Shown here: in pieces, positions 56,334 to 64,000 of the stretch
Numbering within the stretch: the first letter of the stretch is position 1
Layout of the letters: each line of letters opens with the position of its first letter
From: Meghimatium bilineatum
Lineage: Eukaryota; Mollusca; Gastropoda; Stylommatophora; Philomycidae
Length of the DNA stretch: 64,000 nt
NCBI GenBank assembly: GCA_034231615.1
Contig: CM067298.1
Span: 33,238,127 to 33,302,126 of the forward strand
Direction of reading: 5' to 3'
Made by a program: the position numbers and the translations under genes
Notes under the pieces: generated by a model
Told to the model about the DNA's origin: nothing
What the model saw: only the letters and a program-made list of their open reading frames with translations
The model's database searches: none

Positions 56334-57010
56334 ATGTTGGTTCTGTTTTCTCAGATATTGGTTCTGTTTTCTCTAACTCAGATATTGGTTCTGTTTTCTC
56401 TAACTCAGATATTGGTTCTGTTTTCTCAGATATTGGTTCTGTTTTCTCTAACTCAGATATTGGTTCTGTTTTCTCTAACTCAGATATTGGTTCTGTTTTC
56501 TCTAACTCAGATATTGGTTCTGTTTTCTCTAACTCAGATATTGGTTCTGTTTTCTCTAACTCAGATATTGGTTCTGTTTTCTCTAATTCTCTGTTGTCTC
56601 TTAACTGTGTCTAACTCAAATATTGGTTCTGTTTCCAATTTTCTATTACTCAGGTACTGTTTGTTTTCTCTTACTCAGATACTGGTTCTGTGTTCTCTCA
56701 GATATTGGTTCTGTTTTCTCTCTCAGATACTGTTTCTGTTTTCTCTCAGATACTTGTTCTGTTTTCTCTAACTCAGATACTGGTGCTGTTTTCTGCACTT
56801 TTCTCTTAACTCAGATATTGATTATTTTTTCTTTCTTAGTTACTGGTTATGTTTTCTCTCAGATATTGGTTCTGTTTCCTGTAATATTTTCAAACTCAGA
56901 TATTGGTTCAGTATTATTTGATTCTCTGTTTTCTTTAATTTTCTCTAACTCTGATATTGGTTCTGTTTTTCTTACTCAGATACTGGTTCTGTTTTCTCTT
57001 ACTCAGATCG
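56334..57010. repeat. 27-bp minisatellite, expanded (copy 2 of block)
   Basis: Counterpart of 35850-36370, longer by 156 bp (five 27-bp units plus one 21-bp short unit). The extra units are near-perfect and lie at the left end. Confidence 0.9.
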
Positions 57011-57089
57011 ATAACACTCAAATATTCGACGATGTGTATAGTTAATATTATCGATAAGATTCAAATATTATGCGATGTATTTATTTAAT

Positions 57090-57290
57090 ATTGTATCATG
57101 GGTTGCGTGAGTAGGATAGATAGAAACCTTGAAACATCAAAGAGTGGTTCGGGTGTGATTTTTCTACACTCCTCCTAATGGCTGAGGATATAGTTGTTTG
57201 GAGAACTTTTTGTACCAATGCATCCAGTGTTCTTTGTTAAATTTGGCACCGTTACGACGCTGACAGATTTAGGACTTATTGTTATATCTA
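57090..57290 (+). pseudogene. Family Y 3' terminus (copy 2 of block)
   Basis: Counterpart of 36450-36650. Confidence 0.55.
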
Positions 57291-57383
57291 ATATTATCGA
57301 TAACATTAAAATATTCGTCGATATATATACTTATTATTATCTATGTTGCTAAGTGACATATTCTTTCGACAACATTATCTTAA

Positions 57384-57670
57384 TTATGAATCTCTTGAAA
57401 TATCATCGGTTTTAGTCGAGTTGTCTAACGAATTATGCATGCAATCTTGGATATCTATTGCCCATTGTCGTCTTGGGCGACCTTTGCCTCTGCTCCTTTC
57501 TATCGCTCCATCTAGCAATACTCTTTCTATACCACTGTGTATCTTTACATGGAAGAAAAAACATAACTTTCTTCCCAATATGCGAAAATTTTGCTCCATC
57601 CACAAGGATATTCTTGGCACAATACTCGTGTAGTTTTCCTTCATTTCAGGAGGAACATCCGATTAATTAT
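57384..57670 (-). pseudogene. Family S C-terminus, minus strand (copy 2 of block)
   Basis: Counterpart of 36744-37030, identical protein fragment. Confidence 0.7.
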
Positions 57671-58038
57671 GACCTACCGAGATAACATACGTTCTCCTTC
57701 GACATCATATCCATAATATTCAAATATTCCAGATTTTACTAACTAGTAGAAGTTTGACACAAACAACACACAAGAATAGATTAACACACAAGAATAGATG
57801 AACACACAAGGTAGTGATATGTTAGCTTTTGTGGTCCACATTTGCAGATATCGCAACCAAGATATAAGCCCCCAATATACTGTCTAAATATTATCTAGAC
57901 AGAGAGATTTCGAATCTACTTTTACGTTCTGATTTGTAGAATTCTATGATGGGTTGTGTGAGGTGGGTTGAAAATCCTATATTTCTAAAAAAAAAAGAGT
58001 CTACTAATGAGTTGTCTACTTATGAGTCCCAAGGTTTC

Positions 58039-58135
58039 CAAAAATTGTCCACTTATGAATTGTGTATTGGAAACCGTATAGTTTTCAAAATTGTCCACTT
58101 ATGAATTGTGTATTGGAAACCGTATAGTTTTCAAA
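58039..58135. repeat. 46-bp duplication (copy 2 of block)
   Basis: Counterpart of 37399-37495. Confidence 0.9.
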
Positions 58136-59038
58136 ATATTCCACTTCTTATTTCGCAACACACCCAAAAGCTCCGTAAATAAAATACCGCAATAAAATAT
58201 ATAGCTAAACGTTTCATAATTAAAAACTGAATATTTGATGTTGCTCATGGTAGGATCTTTATCTATTTTTATTTATGGTTATCATGTCTCTCTGCCCAAT
58301 CTCTATCTTTTGTCAAGATAACATCCGTGTCATCAGGCCCGCATATATCAAACAGGAGGGGGTGGGGGGTTGTGAAATTCAACGAATTAGGGGACTAGAA
58401 AATGGTAATGACTGAGAAACAAAATAACAGCTATTTACTTCCTCTTCTTTAAGGATTTTCCCATGAAATTTTTAAATATTGGACACATGTGAACAACTTA
58501 TTTATGTAGAAAATTTCACCTCCTCCTTTCCTTTCCGAAATCAAGTCCTATTTACAGCCCTGCCTGTCATCATATTTTGATTTAGTATCCCACTTGAAGT
58601 CACATGATCTGAGCTGTACTACAATAATGAGATTATTTGATGTAGCCATCGCCACACACTCAAGTCTTGTTTATACAGACCTTGTGTTGGAGATTAGTTC
58701 TTGGAGAAAACTAGTTCTGATAGCAGAAATGGGAAAAGAGGTCAAGGTAATGACATATAAAATATATAGTTGATAATATAATAGGCTAGTAAAGCTTCAT
58801 ACCAATGGTTCTCAATCGAATTAATTTCAACTACAGTTAACCGCCTATAGACGACGAACACAGACACAATGGTTAGATGTGGTGGCAGAAGATTACTTTA
58901 TTTTTGTTTGAGCGGAACATTGAATTGTTTTAGAAAATTTATTTTTTTTAAAAGTCGATCTCTTTTATATCTCTGGTGAGCTGCTGAAACAATGATATAG
59001 ATTTATCCATAGTTCCGGTAAAATAATTAATCATCCGA

Positions 59039-59230
59039 TCTATCTATCTATCTATACGATGTGTCCCTTGTTTGCCTTGCGGCGTCAGGGGTGGAAGAGT
59101 TCTCTGGAGATGGCCTTCTTGTGCGCTGTTTGTAAGCTTGTTCCTGTGGCTTCTTTGATTTCTGTGATCCATCTTTTACATGGTCTGCCTCTGGCTTTAT
59201 AACCGTTATGTCTATGTGTCATGGCCATTT
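59039..59230 (-). pseudogene. Non-LTR C-terminal fragment with ATCT tail (copy 2 of block)
   Basis: Counterpart of 38399-38590. Confidence 0.5.
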
Positions 59231-59694
59231 GTGGCATTGATGTCATAGTGATATCTAAATATATAACGGTTTTGCAGGAGATCCCGTCGGAGATAAAAAT
59301 TGTAACCATACTTTTCTCGGTAGGGCAGATTAAATATTGGGATAAAAACCCCAGTGTGATCTATGAAAATATTGGCAATCTAATGAAAATCGTTATAGGC
59401 CTGGAGAGTATCACGGAGAACAGACTGATAACCTCTTCTCTATACTATAACCATACAACGCAACGAACAGTACAGTAACAAAAATATAGCGTGAGGCTTT
59501 TGTTTAGTTTCTCTCTCTAGAAATTGTGAGCAACTTGATGTTACTTTATATGTGCAGTGGGATGTTTCTCCAGTGCTTTCTTTTATACCCAGAATTCGAC
59601 CGTGCAATGTCTCTTGCTTGTTGAAGGTGCAACCTTTTATGTATAAGTATAAGGCATATTTCACACTTGGTTATTTACTGCCACTAAAAACGAC

Positions 59695-60090
59695 ATCATC
59701 AATATGGCAGCCACTGCTATTGGAATCATCACAACATCTGCCACCGCTGTCGCTATTAAGACTCTTGTTGTCACTACTATCTTCATTATTACCATTATTG
59801 CCAAAACTATCATCATAATACTCATCTCTGCAACAATCAGCATGATCATTATTACCATGATCATAATCGTAATCATAAACAATGTAACTTGACTACTTCT
59901 GATGCAATCATCATCATAATCATCAGCATTATCACCACTTATATTACTAAAATCATCAGAATGATCACAATTTCTATCATTACATCGCATGTATTACCGT
60001 CACCACATACGACCATCAGCAATCTGCCATCATTGCAATTACTACTATCACAATCATCATCAGCTTCATTATCTTCTTGTATTTCCTTGT
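59695..60090. repeat. ATC/ATT-rich tract (copy 2 of block)
   Basis: Counterpart of 39055-39450. Confidence 0.85.
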
Positions 60091-60425
60091 TTCTTCTAAT
60101 ATACATATTTTATTACTGAATCATCTTCTTTCATAATTTCTTCTTTATTGGCATCGATCACCTCCCCAGTGTTCGTCAACTGCCATATATTATATACCTC
60201 TTCATCCTTTTTTTTCATTCTTCACCTACAATCATTCTCTCTCTACATCTTACTTCTTCTAATGCTTTCTTCTGCGTGTTGCTTTGTTACGATAGTACTT
60301 CTGGCACGCTCGTGTGTTGTTGGAAACATATATGTTGTTGTTCGTCCATCACATGATCAGGATGGCCATTTGTTGCATCTACTTTATGAAATTCAGTTAG
60401 AGTTATATCATTGCATATGAATTTA

Positions 60426-60542
60426 CATATGGATAATAAGGCATATGGATAACAAGGCACATGGATAATAAGGCATATGGATAATAAGGCATATTGATAA
60501 TAAGGCACATGGATAATAAGACATATAGATAATAAGGCATAT
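60426..60542. repeat. 16-bp tandem repeat (copy 2 of block)
   Basis: Counterpart of 39786-39902. Confidence 0.9.
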
Positions 60543-60952
60543 GCTGAACTCGAAGGTCTTTAGACAAGTTGGTAATGGTATGGTCACTTTGGGTGTTGTC
60601 TTTTTAACAAAACATCGAATAGTAAACAAAGAATAGTAATGATGTAGCCGGGACATGCATGTCCTAAGAGATGACTAAAGATGATTAAGCATTGGCTTGC
60701 TTACCCATTCACATATACCATTAAAGTGACATTGCAAAATTTAAAATGTTGTGCTGAACTCTGAGTAAAAGGCTCAGATATCGCACTCTAAATCAAGATA
60801 AAACATTTTCCGCTCTCCTATCAATTTCCTACTTTCTCCATTTCCATCAATTTCCTACTTTCCACTCTCCCATAAATTAACTTTCGCTCGTCCATCAATT
60901 TCCTACTAACGACAGAAGTATAACACAAATAAAGGATATTTCTCACAGCCAT

Positions 60953-61105
60953 TCGTGTCTAAGTGAAATCGATATCTCCATAAAGATATTCATATCTAAG
61001 TGAAATCGATATCTCCATAAAGACATTCATATCTAAGTGAAATCGATATCTCCATAAAGATATTCATATCTAAGTGAAATCGATATCTCCATAAAGACAT
61101 ACATG
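60953..61105. repeat. 37-bp tandem repeat (copy 2 of block)
   Basis: Counterpart of 40313-40465. Confidence 0.9.
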
Positions 61106-61698
61106 TTTAAGTAACTATATATCACGTCATTATGTAATAAATCTTCTCAACCATCTGTATCATAATATACACAAGTGTTAAAATGTATTTGCACTGTTAA
61201 CGTCTTCAAAGTATTGCGTGTTTGTTGCTCATTTATTATTTTCGTTGACTGTATCTTGCACTGGAGATATCCCACCTTGATGATAAAGCGAACATGCTGT
61301 ACGATGCTCATACTCGCAATTTGTGCATTGGCAGTATACCTGTATATTTACGAAAAGGAATTTCAAGCATTTTAACCATCCTTTCTATGTCGCCGTTTAA
61401 AATTCAAAAGATAAACGCATCTTTGAATAAGAAGCTCAAGAAAAGTAAAATAAACGCATTGCGGATGCAAGAAGATTTGAAGAATATAAAAAAGAAACAT
61501 AGCTAGTTAGATGAGTTATGTGGAATGAAGATGTATCTAAATAAATTGGCTATCTACGAGTGTAACAGCGGAAACGGAAATCATTGAACGAGTTTTGCTG
61601 TAAAAACTGTGCATGCTCATCCTTAGAAGAAAATGTGTAGCTTGTAGCTGTAATCATAAAAAAAGAAGAAAATTAACGAGGCTAGCATAAACATATTT

Positions 61699-62828
61699 CT
61701 TTATTTTAACACATTCGTTATTTTCTTTTATTAATCTTTTTATTTATGTAATGTAGAGGATAGCTATAAATTCAATACTTCCCGTCAGTCCTCTGTTTAT
61801 CAGTGTTATTGTTGACTTCATCCAAGAGTTAAAACTATCTCTCATTCTTTATGATTATCTCTGTTACTTTCACTTATCAACTTTGTTTACGACAAAACCG
61901 TTTATTCTGCACATGGATATACATACAGTGTGCTGAAAGAATAAAATAACCCTCACTTTAAAAAAATACTATAATCTAACCAGCATTTTTGGAACACTAA
62001 ATTTCCAAACTTAGAAGACAAGTATATTTAAATATCAACATACTTAACAAACATACGTTAAGTGACTTTCAATAATGATCTTCCCATTCTGCTTGGTCCC
62101 TTCACAAACGTCTGCAGGTTAGCAGCATGTATTATGGAGAAGGGATTAACGTGTCTTGTTTTAGAGCATGGCGGCGATCTGTACACTCTTCGGCCAAAAT
62201 CTACTTTCTAAACATACCTTAACTTTCAGTAATAAATATGATCTAATATACTTTATAAATATAATTACTGTCGATTGTATGCTTGTTCATCACCGATAAT
62301 TTTTGCACTCAAAACCCAATGGAGGACAATTCTCAAACGGCCCCAGTTATATATATATTGTTATCAGCCTGGTAAAGTTTGAGACATGCTTGTCAACCAA
62401 CCACCACACATTTCCGTATTTTGTACAGAAAATAATCAGATTTATGGAACATGTTCACAGTGTTCTTTAGTATTTATATTTTGTACAATTGGGCCTACAT
62501 GTATTATTTATATACACGTTTAGGTCAAAATACATAATTCTAATGCATATTTTGGGCTGAAATACAGGTTGACCCTTTTGGAAGTGGACAGTTGATTATG
62601 GAATGTAGCGCTCTATCTGGTCTCCTCACTTCAAATTAATTTGAGACTGGATACTGGGGAATACTGTAGATGACGCTTCAGATCTCAACGTTATACAATA
62701 TACGAGTATAATTAGTATAATATAATAGTTGTAGTGTTACCTTTGTAGTTGTTTAAATTACAGATAAATATGCATTTGAAAATGGTTAAATTTCATTATT
62801 GGGCCATTGAAAGATTCTGCGGTTTTAT
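61699..62828. other. Single-copy AT-rich DNA right of the duplication
   Basis: Continues past the point where copy 1 is cut by the gap. No gene or named repeat recognised. Confidence 0.5.
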
Positions 62829-62870
62829 TATATATATATATATATATATATATACATACATACATACACG
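62829..62870. repeat. (TA)n(CATA)n microsatellite
   Basis: TA run followed by catacatacatacacg. Confidence 0.95.
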
Positions 62871-63014
62871 TGTGTCTCATATACTTCAGTTCACAGTTCA
62901 TTCTTCTACATATTTCTCCCAGTATAATTACTTCATTAAATTCATCGCGAGTATTGATTTATTGATTATTGGCTGGCCTAGTCTTCTTCGTTCTTCAGTC
63001 AGTTATCAGGTTAC

Positions 63015-63640
63015 ATCTCCAGTAGCTTCAATGAACCGTGTAATTTGCTTCATGTCATCCGTGAAACCCCTTAGGTTTGAAAGTAGTATCATCTGAGTAG
63101 GCCATATTTTCTCCCTCTCTTCTTGGCAGAGTTGACATGCATGAAGAAAGTGTTCTGTTGTCTCTGGGCACAGTCCACTGTTGTACAGATCTGTCTCGCC
63201 AATGTTTAGCTATTTCTCAGTTTTTTTGTAGTCAGTTCGTCCTTCTTAAAATAATGGTTTCTTTCGTGTGTGAGATTTAATGGCAAGGCCATTTGGTTGT
63301 GAAGTTGGGTGCATCTGTTTCCACTTGTTCTTCTATTCTGTCTTTAGAATAGTTTTACATTCATAGTATGTAATATCACTTTCTATTTGTTCTAGTGATA
63401 CCCTTTCCTTGCCAGATCAGATTTTTCATTTCCAAGTATGCCACAGTGACCAGCGATAGACTGCAATATTTTTTCTTTGTTGGTACTGCTGCGGTGTAGT
63501 AAACAGGCCATATGTTCATTCATGCTCGTGTTCTTTGGATCTTTCATTGCATGTAATACAGATTTTGCATCAGTTAGAAAGACTACATGCCTATTATGAC
63601 CCGGCAAGCAATTTATGAGCAGTTTGGCTAGGGCTTCCAT
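63015..63640 (-). pseudogene. RNase H-type non-LTR retrotransposon C-terminal region, minus strand
   Basis: Minus strand, in order: MEALAKLLINCLPGHNRHVV, FLTDAKSVLHAMKDP, IAGHCGILGNEKSDLARKG (open 63640-63392), then in other frames a GLCPETTEHFLHACQLC finger near 63130-63180 and PTQMILLSNLRGFTDDMKQI to a stop near 63010. This is the longest copy of this family here, with RNase H, finger and C-terminus in the same order as 27035-26555. It is disrupted by frameshifts. Confidence 0.7.
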
Positions 63641-63711
63641 TTCTTAATTGAAATTTGTGGAATGCTTGCCTGTGGGTATGGATTTTTCGAGTTATATTTC
63701 CCATCTGGTGT

Positions 63712-63712
<1 letters not shown>

Positions 63713-63785
<73 letters not shown>
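63713..63785. repeat. (TA)n microsatellite, about 36 units
   Basis: Perfect TA run. It produces YIYIYI-type frames that are not genes. Confidence 0.98.
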
Positions 63786-63787
<2 letters not shown>

Positions 63788-64000
63788 CGCTTCTCCATCC
63801 AATATTGCTTTTTCGCGGATCTATCTGCATATACATATGTCCATATATCCTTTAGCTATGCATTCTGTATATAGTTCTTAGTTGTTTCTGTAAGAATTTG
63901 TATTGGAATTTCCCTTTTTGAAATAATTCCTGGTATACACGGATCATAATTCTTGGAATTTTTTACTTGCCAGGTTGATTGGTGCTATGGTGTTCAGGGG

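Larger units (their letters stand above)
41159..61698 (+). repeat. 20-kb duplicated block, copy 2
   Basis: Direct repeat of 21508-41058, about 990 bp longer. Differences are scattered substitutions, short indels and changes in tandem-repeat unit number. After 61698 the sequence continues into single-copy DNA, whereas copy 1 ends at the gap. Confidence 0.95.

Noticed and set aside
21508-61698. A real segmental duplication carrying paired genes
   Set aside because: No host gene is recognisable inside. The boundary coincides with an N gap and a microsatellite, so an assembly cause is more likely; kept as the alternative in the findings.
63648-63881. YIYIYI-type ORFs; similar at 21265-21677 and 41042-41230
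   Set aside because: TA and TC microsatellites.

Overview
This window reads as AT-rich, intron- and repeat-dominated animal nuclear DNA. It has no operons or dense coding. It holds RTE-like and RNase H-bearing non-LTR retrotransposon relics, GAA-tailed SINEs, a Tc1-like transposon, hAT-type MITEs and many minisatellites. The element mix suggests a lophotrochozoan invertebrate, possibly a mollusc, but this is inferred from repeat style and is not proven. The only credible host gene is a 5' coding exon of a PDZ-domain scaffold protein at 369-1066 (+), which ends at a consensus splice donor. No later exon of it was recognised, so much of the window may be its intron or intergenic DNA.

Layout. 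(1) 1-2.5 kb: tRNA-like SINE head, PDZ exon and three foldback/MITE elements, two with 8-bp target duplications. (2) 2.7-9.5 kb: decayed non-LTR 3' ends on both strands, an internally deleted Tc1-like element (7020-7876) and a 604-bp insertion with 14-bp target duplications (8085-8688). (3) 11.2-15.95 kb: one old, nearly full-length non-LTR element ('family X') broken by three insertions that can be ordered in time. (4) 16-21.5 kb: a MITE, SINE copies, several minisatellites and a long TC/TA tract. (5) About 21.51-41.058 kb and 41.159-61.698 kb: two near-identical direct copies of a block of about 20 kb, separated by exactly 100 N. (6) 61.7-64 kb: single-copy sequence with an RNase H-type retrotransposon fragment and TA microsatellites.

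The strongest observation is the 20-kb direct duplication abutting the N gap. Copy 1 runs into the gap and copy 2 starts right after it inside a TA microsatellite. Most of the length difference is accounted for by whole minisatellite units. This is what two unmerged contig ends (two haplotypes, or an uncollapsed overlap) look like, so I interpret it as probably a false duplication. If so, the pair is a useful record of allelic VNTR variation.

The long ORFs in the window (up to 289 codons) lie in minisatellites whose period is a multiple of 3, or in the 28-bp array that is open in all frames. They are not genes. I found no sign of a new multi-gene system. The novelty here is in repeat biology and assembly structure. 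Family letters used below (X, Y, Q, R, S, T, SINE A, SINE B, W) are local labels for this window only.
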